From: Solwaraspora sp. WMMA2065 | GTDB lineage: Bacteria; Actinomycetota; Actinomycetes; Mycobacteriales; Micromonosporaceae | Length of the DNA: 64,000 nucleotides | Assembly (NCBI RefSeq): GCF_030345075.1 | Contig: NZ_CP128361.1 | Location: forward strand, 1,240,001 to 1,304,000 | Direction of reading: 5' to 3' | Shown: piece by piece, positions 42,059 to 54,765 of the stretch | Layout: each line of letters begins with the position of its first letter | How positions within the stretch are numbered: position 1 is the first letter of the stretch | Program-made: the position numbers and the translations under genes | The notes under the pieces: generated by a model | Database searches by the model: none | Told to the model about the DNA's origin: nothing | What the model saw: the letters and a program-made list of their open reading frames with translations, nothing else

Positions 42059-42898
42059 GTGAGGCTTCTCGTGGTGGGTGGCAGTGGGTTCCTCGGCCGG
42101 GAGATCGTTCGTCAGACGCGGTGTGCCGGGCACCGGGTGGCCGCGACCTTCCACCGCCGTCCGCCCAGCGATGATCTCGGCGCCGGAGTCGACTGGCACG
42201 CGCTCGACATCCGCATCCGTGACGATGTCGCCCGTGTCGCCGCCACGGCCCGGCCCGACGTGATCGTCAACGCCGCCTACCGCCAGAGCGACTGGGCGAG
42301 CACCGCCGACGGCGGTGCTCACGTCGCCCTCGCCGCTGCGGCGGTGGCGGCCCGGCTCGTCCACGTCTCCAGCGACGCGGTCTTCGCCGGTGCGGCGGTC
42401 GCCTACGACGAGACGTGCCCACCGGACCCGACGACGCCGTACGGTGCGGCCAAGGCCGCGGCTGAGACGGCGGTCGCGGCGATCACCCCCGACGCCGTCA
42501 TTGCCCGGACGTCACTGATCATCGGGTACGGCGAGTCCGTCCACGAGCGACACGTGCACGCTCTGGCTGCCGGCGTCGGCACCGGTGTGCTGTTCACCGA
42601 CGACGTGCGGTGCCCGGTGCACGTCGCCGACCTCGCCGCTGCGCTGCGCGAACTCGCCGGGTCGCCGTACTCCGGGATCCACCACGTCGCCGGTCCGGAC
42701 GCGATCAGCCGGCATCGCCTGGGGGTGCTCATCGCCCGCCGAGACGGCCTCGACCCCACGGCGTTGCCCACCGGCCGACGTGCCGCCAGCGGCGTCCCCG
42801 GACCGGCCGAGCTGCGGCTGGACTGCGCCCGGACCCGTGCCCGGCTGACCACCCGGCTACGCGGTGCCCACGAGTTCCTCGCCGCCGCGCGGACCTGA
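42059..42898 (+). CDS. RmlD-like NAD(P)-dependent sugar-nucleotide reductase (SDR)
   Basis: 279 residues. The Rossmann motif MRLLVVGGSGFLGREIV, VIVNAAYRQSDWAS, LVHVSSDAVFAG, TTPYGAAKAAAE (Tyr-x3-Lys) and CPVHVADLAAALRELAG match RmlD-type dTDP-4-dehydrorhamnose reductases or related SDRs. No other dTDP-sugar genes are beside it, so the substrate is open. The GTG start at 42059 lies 41 nt after the response regulator. Confidence 0.88.
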   Translation: MRLLVVGGSGFLGREIVRQTRCAGHRVAATFHRRPPSDDLGAGVDWHALDIRIRDDVARVAATARPDVIVNAAYRQSDWASTADGGAHVALAAAAVAARLVHVSSDAVFAGAAVAYDETCPPDPTTPYGAAKAAAETAVAAITPDAVIARTSLIIGYGESVHERHVHALAAGVGTGVLFTDDVRCPVHVADLAAALRELAGSPYSGIHHVAGPDAISRHRLGVLIARRDGLDPTALPTGRRAASGVPGPAELRLDCARTRARLTTRLRGAHEFLAAART

Positions 42899-43040
42899 CC
42901 GCTGCGCGAGCAGGTCCGCCTCGGTCAGCCGGCCGGACAAGCGACCGGCCCCGTGGACGTCGTCCACACTCATCTGCGCCACGAGACCGTGGGCCTCGTG
43001 GATGCCTGCCATGCTACGGCGGGCAGTGTAGGACCCCGTG

Positions 43041-44957
43041 TCAGCCGACCCGGGTCAGGCGTACCGCGTCGGCGACGATGTGGCCGCCGGCCGGTGCCCA
43101 CCGGCTCACCCCGACCACCGGCCGCCGCCCCGCCGCCAGCGCGAAGACACCCAGCTCCCGCCACCGGCCGCCGCCGGTGCGTTGATCCACCGGCCGGCTG
43201 ACCAGCCCGGTGGTGGTCTGCACCAGGTGCGGCGCGGCCGGGTGGTAGCCCGACGCCGCCGGATGCCACACGTCGACCCGGTAGCTGCCGGCCGCCGGCA
43301 CGGTGACGGTGAACCAGGCCGGGTCGCTGACCGGCTGCGGGCTGGTGAACCGGTAGTCGGTGCCGTACCGTCCGGCCGACCAGCTCGACGTGCCCCAGGC
43401 GGCGCTGGCGGTGAACCCGTGCGGCGTGCGGTTGTCGACGATCACACTGAACGCGTCGCTGCCGGCGGCCAGCACCCGCGCCGGCCCCGCCGGGCTCTCC
43501 CGGTGCTGGCGGTCCAGTGCGGTGACCAGATAGGTGTACGCCGATCCGGGCGCCGCCGTCGCGTCGGTGAAGGAGCCACCAGTGCCGGTGGACCGTACCG
43601 TCGCCAGCAGGTGGCGGGCGTCGTCGAACGCGGTCGGGTCGGCCGCGTCGGTGCCGGGGCAGCGGTAGAGCGCGTACGCCGTCGGGACGGCGGCGCCGGT
43701 GGCGGCGAGCCAGCCCAGCCTTACCCCGGTCGGGGTGCGGGTCGCGGCGGTGATCGCCGGCGGCGGCGGTGTGCTGCCCGGGGCCGGTACGCCGCCGCGC
43801 CCGGCCGCGACCGGCACCAGCGCGGGCCGGGCGTAGTGGTCGGCGACCAGCCGGCTGACCCCGCCGAGCCGGTCGGCGCGCACGTCCTTGCCGCTGAACT
43901 GCAGGTCGCCGTGGACCTGCGGGTAGCTGTGGTGCAGCGTCAGGTGCCGGCTCAGCTCGGCCGGGTCCTGCCAGGCCGGGTCCTGCCCGGCGACGCCGAC
44001 CCGGTAGGTCGACTGCCCGACGAGCAACTCCACACTGGTACCCGAGACCGTCGCCGACCACCAGCGGACCAGCTCGGCGTAGTCGGCGGCCGGGTGGCCG
44101 AGGTGCCAGTACAGCTGCGGCGCGATGTAGTCGATCCACTGTTCCCGCACCCAGCGGCGGCTGTCGGCGTGGATCGCGTCGTAGGACTGCAACCCGTTCG
44201 TCCGCGAACCGAGCGGGTCGGTGGCGGCGTTGCGCCAGATGCCGAACGGGCTGATACCGAAGCGCACCCACGGCTTGACCGCCCGCAGCCGGTCGCTCGT
44301 CTGCGCGACGAGCAGGTCGACGTTGTGCCGGCGCCACGCGGCGAGGCTGTCGAAGCCGGCCCCGTACGCGGCGAAGCTGGCCTGGTCGGCGAAGGTCTGT
44401 CCGTCGACCGGGTACGGGTAGAAGTAGTCGTCCCAGTGCAGCGCGTCGATGTCGTAGCGGGCGACCGCGTCGATCATCGCGTCCTGGACGAAGGACCGCA
44501 CCGCCGGCTGGCCCGGGTCGAAGTAGAGCCGGCCGGCGTACGTGATGACCCATTCCGGGTGGCGGCGGGCCGGGTGGTCGGCGACCAGCCGCGTCGGGTC
44601 GGCGTGGTTGGCGACCCGGTACGGGTTGCACCAGGCGTGCAGTTCCAGGTTGCGGGCGTGCGCCTCGGCGACGAGCACGCCCAGCGGGTCGTAGCCGGGG
44701 TGCCTACCCTGCTGCCCGGTAAGCACCGCCGACCACGGCTCGTACGGCGACGGCCAGAGCGCGTCGGCGCTTGGACGTATCTGCACCACGACGGCGTTGC
44801 ACCGTAGCCGCCGGGCCAGGACGAGCCAGTCGCGCAGCTCCGCCTGCTGGGCGTCCGGCGCCAGTCCGGGCCGGCTCGGCCAGTCCAGGTTGGCGACCGT
44901 GGCCAGCCACAGGCCCCGGAACTGACGCTTCGGTATCGCCGTCGACGGAGTGCTCAT
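43041..44957 (-). CDS. GHL10-type glycoside hydrolase with FN3-like and golvesin-like C-terminal domains
   Basis: 638 residues. Residues ~10-330 form a TIM barrel of the GHL10 (DUF187) family: FRGLWLATVANLDWPSRPG, NAVVVQIRPSADALWPS, LELHAWCNPYRVANHAD, DIDALHWDDYFYPYP and WIDYIAPQLYWHLGHP. A fibronectin-III-like region follows (~400-490), then a golvesin-like C-terminal domain (~500-638, FTVTVPAAGSYRVDVWHP). Some GHL10 members hydrolyse peptidoglycan or related glycans. I see no signal peptide from ATG 44957, which is odd for such a protein; the start could be 45008, but that extension is not signal-like either. A palindrome lies just upstream. Confidence 0.85.
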   Translation of the reverse strand: MSTPSTAIPKRQFRGLWLATVANLDWPSRPGLAPDAQQAELRDWLVLARRLRCNAVVVQIRPSADALWPSPYEPWSAVLTGQQGRHPGYDPLGVLVAEAHARNLELHAWCNPYRVANHADPTRLVADHPARRHPEWVITYAGRLYFDPGQPAVRSFVQDAMIDAVARYDIDALHWDDYFYPYPVDGQTFADQASFAAYGAGFDSLAAWRRHNVDLLVAQTSDRLRAVKPWVRFGISPFGIWRNAATDPLGSRTNGLQSYDAIHADSRRWVREQWIDYIAPQLYWHLGHPAADYAELVRWWSATVSGTSVELLVGQSTYRVGVAGQDPAWQDPAELSRHLTLHHSYPQVHGDLQFSGKDVRADRLGGVSRLVADHYARPALVPVAAGRGGVPAPGSTPPPPAITAATRTPTGVRLGWLAATGAAVPTAYALYRCPGTDAADPTAFDDARHLLATVRSTGTGGSFTDATAAPGSAYTYLVTALDRQHRESPAGPARVLAAGSDAFSVIVDNRTPHGFTASAAWGTSSWSAGRYGTDYRFTSPQPVSDPAWFTVTVPAAGSYRVDVWHPAASGYHPAAPHLVQTTTGLVSRPVDQRTGGGRWRELGVFALAAGRRPVVGVSRWAPAGGHIVADAVRLTRVG

Positions 44958-44974
44958 GAGCGAGATGGTGGTTT

Positions 44975-44992
44975 TGTCAGATGAGTCAGACA
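44975..44992. promoter_or_regulatory. Inverted repeat upstream of the GHL10 gene
   Basis: TGTCAGATGAGTCAGACA is a near-perfect palindrome (6 of 7 positions match in each arm, 4-nt spacer). It ends 18 nt from the chosen start codon. It resembles a repressor operator and overlaps where the transcript should start. No regulator gene is adjacent. Confidence 0.5.
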
Positions 44993-45058
44993 AGCAATGA
45001 TCTGACACGCCCGTGTCGCACCCCGCACTGGAGTGGCATCAGGCGCCGAGAAGCCGGG

Positions 45059-45481
45059 TCAGGCCGGCCGGGCTGACGGCACGTCGCCCCGGGTGGCCAG
45101 CCACCAGCCGGCAGTCGCGACGACGGCGACCAGCCCGGCGAAGCCGAACGGGGCGGCCAGCCCGACCCCGGCGACGAGGGCGATGGTGGCGGTGCCGGTG
45201 GCCACCGTCGCCACCAGGGCCACCAGCAGCAGGGCGCGTACCGTGTCGGCGGCGGCGAGCAGCGTACGCGGCGCGACCCGGTCGGCAAGCGTGCCGGCGG
45301 CCAGCCCGGCGACGAGCCACGGCAGGGTCTGCGCGGTGGCGACGACGGCCAGCCCGAGCGGGTCCCCGGTCAGCGACAGGGCCAGCAGCGGGAGGGCGGC
45401 GAGGCGGATCCCGTCACCGTTGTTGGCGAGGGTGGCGGCGCTCCAGAACCGCCAGAACGGTCGACCGAGCGGTTGCGACAT
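45059..45481 (-). pseudogene. MFS transporter with large internal deletion
   Basis: 140 residues. The N-terminus MSQPLGRPFWRFWSAATLANNGDGIRLAALPLLAL and the MFS motif-A-like TLADRVAPRTLLAAADTVRA match the first four helices of an MFS exporter (usually ~400 residues). After residue ~108 it jumps to a last-helix-like AGLVAVVATAGWWLATRGD and a normal stop. About 260 residues (eight helices) are missing with the frame intact. A four-to-five helix product cannot be a working MFS transporter. ATG 45481. Confidence 0.75.
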
Positions 45482-45503
45482 GTGTACATCATGCACCGAC
45501 CGG

Positions 45504-46265
45504 TCAGAGCCGTTGCCACAGTGCCGGCACGTTCGGCGGTTCCCAGCCGACGAGGGCGGTGTGTGCCTGCCGGCACCGGTAGTCGACGCCGGCGTAGCTG
45601 ACGACGGCACCGACCTGGTACGCAGTGCCGGCGGCCCAGGTGCCACCGGGCTGACCGGGTGACGCGGTGGGCGTTGGCGTCGGGGGCGCGGTGGTCGGCG
45701 GCGGTGGCGTCGGAGTGGGTGACGGCGGGGGTGGGGTCGGCGACGGGCCCGGACCTCCACCGATCTGGACGTCCACGCAGGAGTAGAAGGCGTTCGTGGT
45801 GTCGGCGACATTCCAGATCGCCAGCACTTTGTGCCGGCCGGTGCGGCCACCGAGGTGCACGGTGTGCGACACGGTGGCGTTGGGCTGCCGGCCGCCGTCG
45901 TCGAACACGGCGATCCGGGTGCTGCCGACGAAGTACTCCCAGGTGCTGGTGGCATGCCGGGCGGTCAGCGTCCAGGTGAAGGTGGCCGCCCCGCCGACCG
46001 TGGTGGCCGGCCAGTTGACGCTGTCGTCGTCGAGAATGGCGAACCGGCTCACCCCGCCGTGGCAGGTGCGCTGCCCCTTGGGGCCTTCGACGCTCTGCGG
46101 CTCCCACACGATCGGGCCGCAGCTGGCGACCCGGCCCTGCGCGCACATCGCCTGTCGGCTGGGCGGGTAGGAGACGTAGCCGTGGGCGCTGGCCGGCGTG
46201 GCGACCAGCAGGGTGCCGAGGATGGTGCCGGTGGCGAGCAGGGGCAGGAGAAGTCGTCGTTGCAT
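45504..46265 (-). CDS. AA10 lytic polysaccharide monooxygenase with CBM5/12 chitin-binding domain
   Basis: 253 residues. The signal peptide MQRRLLLPLLATGTILGTLL...ASA is cleaved before HGYVSYPPSR, so His1 of the copper histidine brace is the mature N-terminus; the second His lies in VSHTVHLGG. The AA10 domain includes SRQAMCAQG, GPIVWEPQSVEGPKG and AFYSCVDVQIGGG. A Pro/Thr linker (~175-205) joins a CBM5/12 module with WAAGTAYQVGAVVSYAGVDYR and the aromatic GWEPPNVPALWQ. It would cleave crystalline chitin (or cellulose) oxidatively outside the cell. ATG 46265. Confidence 0.95.
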   Translation of the reverse strand: MQRRLLLPLLATGTILGTLLVATPASAHGYVSYPPSRQAMCAQGRVASCGPIVWEPQSVEGPKGQRTCHGGVSRFAILDDDSVNWPATTVGGAATFTWTLTARHATSTWEYFVGSTRIAVFDDGGRQPNATVSHTVHLGGRTGRHKVLAIWNVADTTNAFYSCVDVQIGGGPGPSPTPPPPSPTPTPPPPTTAPPTPTPTASPGQPGGTWAAGTAYQVGAVVSYAGVDYRCRQAHTALVGWEPPNVPALWQRL

Positions 46266-46327
46266 GGGGGCGCTCCGCACGTCGTGGGTGGCGGTGGGGG
46301 CGGCCGGCCGTTGCCGACGAAGTTAGC

Positions 46328-46350
46328 GTAAAGACAGTTAACAGTAAAGA
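46328..46350. promoter_or_regulatory. Direct repeats in the AT-rich LPMO promoter region
   Basis: GTAAAGA occurs at 46328-46334 and 46344-46350, 16 nt apart start to start, around a GTTAAC, in the AT-rich gap between the LPMO and pirin genes. Direct repeats of this kind precede many chitin-regulated genes, but the sequence here is not the Streptomyces chitinase repeat I know. Confidence 0.35.
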
Positions 46351-46402
46351 TTGTGAACGAAGAATTTCGATACGTCGACGCCCGTGAGTCGCCGTGCGAC
46401 GG

Positions 46403-47377
46403 TCAGCCGACGGTGCGACCGTGCCGGTCGCGGGCCTTGATCCGGGTGATCGGCATCTCCGGTGCCGGTAGCGGGGCGTCCACACAACCGGTCACCGTGC
46501 CGAACCGGTGGCCGGCCGCCCAGTCGTCGCGGGCCGCCACCAGCTCCTCGTGGCTGCGGGCGACGAAATTCCACCACATGACGAGCGGCTCCTCGAACGG
46601 CTCACCGCCGAGCAGGAACAGCCGGGCATCACCGTCGGCGGCGGTCACTGTCGACGCCGACCGACCCTCACCCAGATAGAGCAGCCCACCCTGGGCCAGC
46701 TCCACCCCGTCGACCCGGGCCGTGCCGGACATCGCCAGCAGGGCGTACTCGAAATCGTCGCGCAGCGTCAGCTCGACGGGCGCGGGGCTGCCGATGTCGA
46801 TCTGTGCTCCGACGATCGGGCTGGCCATCCGGGCCGGGGACCGGACGCCGGCGTACTCGCCGACCACCACGGTGATCCCCGCGTCGCCGGCACCGACCCG
46901 CGGCAGCGCGGCGTGGTGCTCGAACCGCGGCTCCCCGTGCCTGGCCGACTCCGGCAACGCCACCCACAGCTGCAGCCCGTGCATCACCGGCGGATGGGCC
47001 GGCGGCGACTGCTCCGAGTGGGCGATCCCGTGTCCGGCGGTCATCAGGTTGAGCTGCCCCGGCACGATCGACTGCATACTGCCCAGGCTGTCCCGGTGCA
47101 GGATCTCCCCGTCGACCAGCCAGGTCACCGTCTGCAGCCCGGTGTGCGGGTGCGGCGGAATCTGCATGCCGGGCCGCCCGGCCACGTCGTCCGGCCCGAA
47201 GTGGTCCACGAAACACCAGGCACCGACCATGCGCCGGGGTCGCTGCGGCAGCAGCCGCCGGACCGTCGTGTAGCGGCCCAACGGTACATCGTGGCCGGGT
47301 AGCAGGACGCTCTCCGGCTGCGCACCGGCGACCGTGGTCCCGTCGTACCGGATGCTTCCCGACGCCGCCGCACTCAT
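46403..47377 (-). CDS. Pirin family protein
   Basis: 324 residues, bicupin. The N-terminal cupin carries the metal-binding cluster PPHPHTGLQTVTWLVDGEILHRDS and the second His/Glu group MTAGHGIAHSEQS. The C-terminal cupin is degenerate (FFEYALLAMSGTARVDGVEL-type). Pirins are Fe-binding proteins, some with quercetinase activity, others regulatory. ATG 47377. It ends the block between the two cobalamin groups; cobN stops 49 nt further on, on the same strand. Confidence 0.92.
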   Translation of the reverse strand: MSAAASGSIRYDGTTVAGAQPESVLLPGHDVPLGRYTTVRRLLPQRPRRMVGAWCFVDHFGPDDVAGRPGMQIPPHPHTGLQTVTWLVDGEILHRDSLGSMQSIVPGQLNLMTAGHGIAHSEQSPPAHPPVMHGLQLWVALPESARHGEPRFEHHAALPRVGAGDAGITVVVGEYAGVRSPARMASPIVGAQIDIGSPAPVELTLRDDFEYALLAMSGTARVDGVELAQGGLLYLGEGRSASTVTAADGDARLFLLGGEPFEEPLVMWWNFVARSHEELVAARDDWAAGHRFGTVTGCVDAPLPAPEMPITRIKARDRHGRTVG

Positions 47378-47425
47378 GCCTCGACCCTACGCGGGATGCC
47401 GCCGGTCCGCCGCCGGGATGCGCGG

Positions 47426-51043
<3,618 letters not shown>

Positions 51044-51089
51044 CGGACGCCTGGTCCTCCCTCGGGGTCCGCGCCCCGGGTCGTCGGTC

Positions 51090-51240
51090 GCGGCGACCGG
51101 AGTCTCCTGGCTCCCGGATCGAGGCTCGCCCCGGCCTTCCCGCCCCGTGGATCGGGGCCGTGGCCGTCGGTGGGGTCCGCTCCCCGGTGACAGTGGCGGG
51201 ACCGCGCCGGAATCACACCGGCTTCCTCCACTTGCCGCCG
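51090..51240 (-). ncRNA. Cobalamin riboswitch upstream of cobN
   Basis: Minus-strand elements in order: GGAAGCCGGTGTGATTCCGG, CCCGCCACTGTCACCGG, a short helix, GGGAAGG, and GATCCGGGAGCCAGGAGACT. It ends ~45 nt before the cobN start. The divergent cobG has no riboswitch of its own on the plus strand. Confidence 0.93.
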
Positions 51241-51344
51241 CAGTTGGCTACCGACCACTGTCACGACCCGGGGACGTTTCGTCAAGGTGTGATCTATTCG
51301 CCGCGAGGGCGTCGCCTCCCGTGGCAGCCCGTAGTATCCGCCGC

Positions 51345-52610
51345 GTGTCCGCCTCGCCGCTGCCGCCCGTCCGGGGCGGCCCCGATGCCTGCCCCGGCAC
51401 GCTGGCGCTGCATCCGGCCGCCGACGGGCACCTCGCCCGGGTCCGCTGCCCCGGTGGGCTGCTAGCCGCCGGCCAGCTGACCGTACTGGCCGCCGCCGCC
51501 CGTGACCTCGGTGACGGACACCTGGAGCTGACCAGCCGGGCCAACGTACAACTGCGGGGGGTGGCCGCCGACGCCGCCGGGGTGCTCGCCGGCCGGCTGA
51601 GCGCGGCCGGGCTGCTGCCCGCACCCGGACACGACCGGGCCCGCAACATCCTCGGCTCCCCACTGGCCGGTGTGGACAGTGTGCCTCGGTGGGACGTCGC
51701 GGCGCAGGTCCGCGCCCTCGACGCGGCGATCTGCGCACAGCCACAGCTGACCCGCCTCTCCGGCCGGTTCCTGTTCGCCGTCGACGACGGTCGGGGCGCC
51801 ACCGTCGCGGCGCGCCCCGACGTGGGCCTGCTGCCCGGGTCGGACGGCCGGGTCGGTATCCGGCTCGCCGGGGTCGACCACGGCCTACGGACCACGCCGA
51901 CCGACGCGGTCCGGGTGGCGGTCGCCGCCGCCCGGATCTTCCTCGCCGACGAACGTGCCGTGGCCGGCACCATCTGGCGCATCGGCGACCTCGCCGCCGC
52001 CGAACTGGCACGGTTCGTCGCGGCGCTCGCCACCACGCCGGGCGTCCACCGGGTCGCGGCCGACCCGCCGACCGCACCGCGACGGTCCGGCGTACCGCCG
52101 GTGGGCGTGCTGCGCCGCCCCGACGGCGACCAGGCACTCGTGCTCGCCGTACCGCTGGGTCAGCTCACCGCCGCGCAGGCCGACCTGCTCGCCGCCGCCG
52201 CACCGCAGGCGCGGATCACCCCGTGGCGGACCGTGGTGCTGCCTCGGCTCACCGACGCACCCGGCTGGGCGCGCCGGCTGCACCGTGCGGGTCTCGACAC
52301 CGACCCCGGGTCGCCGTGGCTCGGCGTCACCGCCTGCGCGGGCCGTCCCGGCTGTGCCCGGTCGCGGGCCGACGTACGGGCCGACGCGGCGGCGACGCAC
52401 GCCGGCCGGCCGGCCGCGGCCAGTGGGGCGCACTTGCCGGTGCACTGGATCGGCTGTGAGCGCGGCTGCGGCACCCCAGCGGGACCGGCGCTGCGGGTCC
52501 TCGCCACCGGCGACGGCTACCAGGTGAGCGCGCCCGGCCGCCCCACCGTCCACGTCCTACCAGGGGCGGCGCTGGCCGCCGCCGTCCGCACCGCACGCGA
52601 GGAGCCGTGA
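51345..52610 (+). CDS. cobG: Precorrin-3B synthase
   Basis: 421 residues, a nitrite/sulfite-reductase-like fold in two repeats. [14 protein letters not shown] and [11 protein letters not shown] are repeat-1 blocks. The 4Fe-4S/sirohaem-type cysteines appear in [18 protein letters not shown] and [12 protein letters not shown] near the C-terminus. CobG needs O2, so the pathway is the aerobic (late cobalt insertion) one. GTG 51345 was chosen at the start of recognisable sequence; an in-frame GTG at ~51321 is possible, and no good Shine-Dalgarno is seen. TGATG overlap with cobH. Confidence 0.92.
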   Translation: MSASPLPPVRGGPDACPGTLALHPAADGHLARVRCPGGLLAAGQLTVLAAAARDLGDGHLELTSRANVQLRGVAADAAGVLAGRLSAAGLLPAPGHDRARNILGSPLAGVDSVPRWDVAAQVRALDAAICAQPQLTRLSGRFLFAVDDGRGATVAARPDVGLLPGSDGRVGIRLAGVDHGLRTTPTDAVRVAVAAARIFLADERAVAGTIWRIGDLAAAELARFVAALATTPGVHRVAADPPTAPRRSGVPPVGVLRRPDGDQALVLAVPLGQLTAAQADLLAAAAPQARITPWRTVVLPRLTDAPGWARRLHRAGLDTDPGSPWLGVTACAGRPGCARSRADVRADAAATHAGRPAAASGAHLPVHWIGCERGCGTPAGPALRVLATGDGYQVSAPGRPTVHVLPGAALAAAVRTAREEP

Positions 52611-53245
52611 TGGACCACGTCCGCGACGGGGCCGAGATCTACCGGCAGTCGTTCGCCACCATCCGCGCCGAGGCCGACCTGAGCCGGCTCACCGCCGAAC
52701 AGGCCCGGGTCGCCGTCCGGATGATCCACGCCTGCGGGATGGTCGACCTGGTCGACGACCTGGTCTTCTCGCCGCAGGTGGTGGTGGCGGCCCGGGCCGC
52801 GCTGCGCGCCGGCGCGCCGATCCTCTGCGACGCCACGATGGTGGCCGCCGGGGTCACCCGACGCCGGCTGCCGGCCGCCAACCCGGTGCTGTGCACCCTG
52901 TCCGATCCCCGGGTGCCTGAGCTGGCCGATCGGCTGGGCACCACCCGCAGCGCTGCGGCCGTCGAACTGTGGGGCGACCGCCTCGACGGCGCGGTGGTCG
53001 CCGTCGGCAACGCACCGACCGCGTTGTTCCGACTGTTGGAGCTGGTCGACGTCGGTGCCGGCCGGCCGGCGGCGGTGCTCGGCGTACCGGTCGGCTTCAT
53101 CGGCGCCGCCGAGTCCAAGCAGGCTTTGATCGACCATGGCGGACTGGAACACCTGGCGGTCCGGGGACGACGCGGCGGCAGCGCGATGGCCGCCGCCGCA
53201 CTCAACGCGATCGCCAGCGACGACGAGGGACAGGTGGGCAGATGA
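52610..53245 (+). CDS. cobH: Precorrin-8X methylmutase
   Basis: 211 residues, CobH/CbiC. The catalytic His is His40 in [15 protein letters not shown]; other family blocks are [38 protein letters not shown] and [16 protein letters not shown]. It shifts a methyl group to give hydrogenobyrinic acid. Its ATG shares a base with the cobG stop, and its end overlaps cobIJ by ATGA. Confidence 0.96.
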   Translation: MDHVRDGAEIYRQSFATIRAEADLSRLTAEQARVAVRMIHACGMVDLVDDLVFSPQVVVAARAALRAGAPILCDATMVAAGVTRRRLPAANPVLCTLSDPRVPELADRLGTTRSAAAVELWGDRLDGAVVAVGNAPTALFRLLELVDVGAGRPAAVLGVPVGFIGAAESKQALIDHGGLEHLAVRGRRGGSAMAAAALNAIASDDEGQVGR

Positions 53246-54765
53246 ACGCGCGTCGCGGCGGCCCGGGTCGGCTGTACGGCGTCGGCCTCGGCCCCGGTGA
53301 CCCGGAACTGGTCACCGTGAAGGCGGCCCGGCTGATCACCGCCGCCGATGTGATCGTGCACCACAGTGCCCGGCACGGCCGCAGCGTCGCCCGGTCCATC
53401 GCTGAGCCGTACCTGCGCGCCGGACAGATCGAGGAGGCGCTGGTCTACCCGGTGACCACCGAACGCAGCACCCACCCCGGCGGCTACCGGGCGGCAATGG
53501 ACGAGTTCTACGCCGACTGCGCGCGACGGCTGGCCGCCCACCTCGACGCCGGTCGGACCGTGGTCGTGCTCGCCGAGGGCGATCCGCTGTTCTACGGCTC
53601 CTACATGCACCTGCACAAGCGGTTGGCGCACCGCTACCCGACCGAGGTGGTGCCCGGGGTCACCTCGATGAGCGGGGCAGCCGCCGCACTCGGCCGGCCG
53701 CTGGTCGAGGCCGACGAGGTGCTGACCGTCCTGCCCGGCACCCTGTCCGGTGCGGAGCTGACCCGACGGTTGGCCGACACCGACGCCGCCGCCGTACTCA
53801 AGCTGGGTCGGACCTTCCCGGCCGTCCGCGACGCGTTGACCGTCGCCGGCCGCCTCGACGACGCCTGGTACGTCGAGCGGGCCAGCACCGTCGGGCAACG
53901 CGTCGCGCCGCTGGCCGACGTCGACCCGGCGACCGCGCCGTACTTCTCTCTGGCGTTACTGGCCAGCCGTCGCGGTGGCACTGTCGCGGCGAGCGCCGCC
54001 GACCCTGCTCGGTCCGGCGGGGGAGAGGTGGTGGTGGTCGGCCTCGGCCCGGCCGGCCGGGACTGGATCACCCCGCAGGCGCAGGCCGCCCTCGCGGCCG
54101 CCGACGACCTGGTCGGCTACGGACCGTACCTGGACCGGGTGCCGGCCAACCCCCGGCAACGCCGGCACCCGTCGGACAACCAGGTCGAGGCGCAGCGCGC
54201 CGCCCACGCGCTGCGGTTGGCGGCCGACGGAGCCCGGGTCGCGGTGGTCTCCTCCGGTGATCCCGGGGTGTTCGCGATGGCCACGGCGGTGCTGGAGGTC
54301 GCCGCCGAGCCCCGCTGGAAGGACGTGCCGGTCCGGGTGCTGCCCGGGGTGACCGCCGCCCAGGCGGTGGCCAGCCGGGTGGGGGCACCACTCGGGCACG
54401 ACTACTGCGTGCTGTCCCTGTCGGACCGGCTCAAGCCCTGGCCGGTGATCGAACGGCGGCTGCGCGCCGCCGCCCGCGCCGACCTGGTGATCGCGATCTA
54501 CAACCCGGCGTCGCGCAGCCGGACCTGGCAGCTGGCCAGGGCCCGGGACCTGCTGCTGGAGCACCGGTCGGCACACACCCCGGTGGTGGTGGGCCGCGAC
54601 GTCGGCGGTCCGGGTGAACGCGTCGACGTGGTGGCGTTGGCCGACCTGGATCCGGCCATGGTCGACATGCGGACCCTGCTGATCGTCGGCTCGTCGGCGA
54701 CCCAGGTCAGCCACGACGGCGCCGGGCCGCCGGTGGTGTTCACCCCACGGCGCTACCCGGGCTGA
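53242..54765 (+). CDS. cobIJ: Precorrin-2 C20-methyltransferase / precorrin-3B C17-methyltransferase fusion
   Basis: 507 residues with two tetrapyrrole methylase domains. CobI-like (1-~250) has [20 protein letters not shown] and [19 protein letters not shown]. CobJ-like (~260-507) has [36 protein letters not shown] and [15 protein letters not shown]. The fused form is common in actinomycetes. ATG 53242 overlaps cobH. Its last 13 nt overlap cobK tail to tail. Confidence 0.95.
   Translation: MNARRGGPGRLYGVGLGPGDPELVTVKAARLITAADVIVHHSARHGRSVARSIAEPYLRAGQIEEALVYPVTTERSTHPGGYRAAMDEFYADCARRLAAHLDAGRTVVVLAEGDPLFYGSYMHLHKRLAHRYPTEVVPGVTSMSGAAAALGRPLVEADEVLTVLPGTLSGAELTRRLADTDAAAVLKLGRTFPAVRDALTVAGRLDDAWYVERASTVGQRVAPLADVDPATAPYFSLALLASRRGGTVAASAADPARSGGGEVVVVGLGPAGRDWITPQAQAALAAADDLVGYGPYLDRVPANPRQRRHPSDNQVEAQRAAHALRLAADGARVAVVSSGDPGVFAMATAVLEVAAEPRWKDVPVRVLPGVTAAQAVASRVGAPLGHDYCVLSLSDRLKPWPVIERRLRAAARADLVIAIYNPASRSRTWQLARARDLLLEHRSAHTPVVVGRDVGGPGERVDVVALADLDPAMVDMRTLLIVGSSATQVSHDGAGPPVVFTPRRYPG

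Noticed and set aside
42857-43012. 51-codon minus-strand ORF after the RmlD-like gene
   Set aside because: Looks mildly protein-like but has no Shine-Dalgarno, overlaps the RmlD-like 3' end and has no recognisable family.
43038-44807. 589-codon plus-strand frame opposite the GHL10 gene
   Set aside because: Val/Gly/Arg-rich antisense shadow; the minus strand encodes clear GHL10 and golvesin-like domains.
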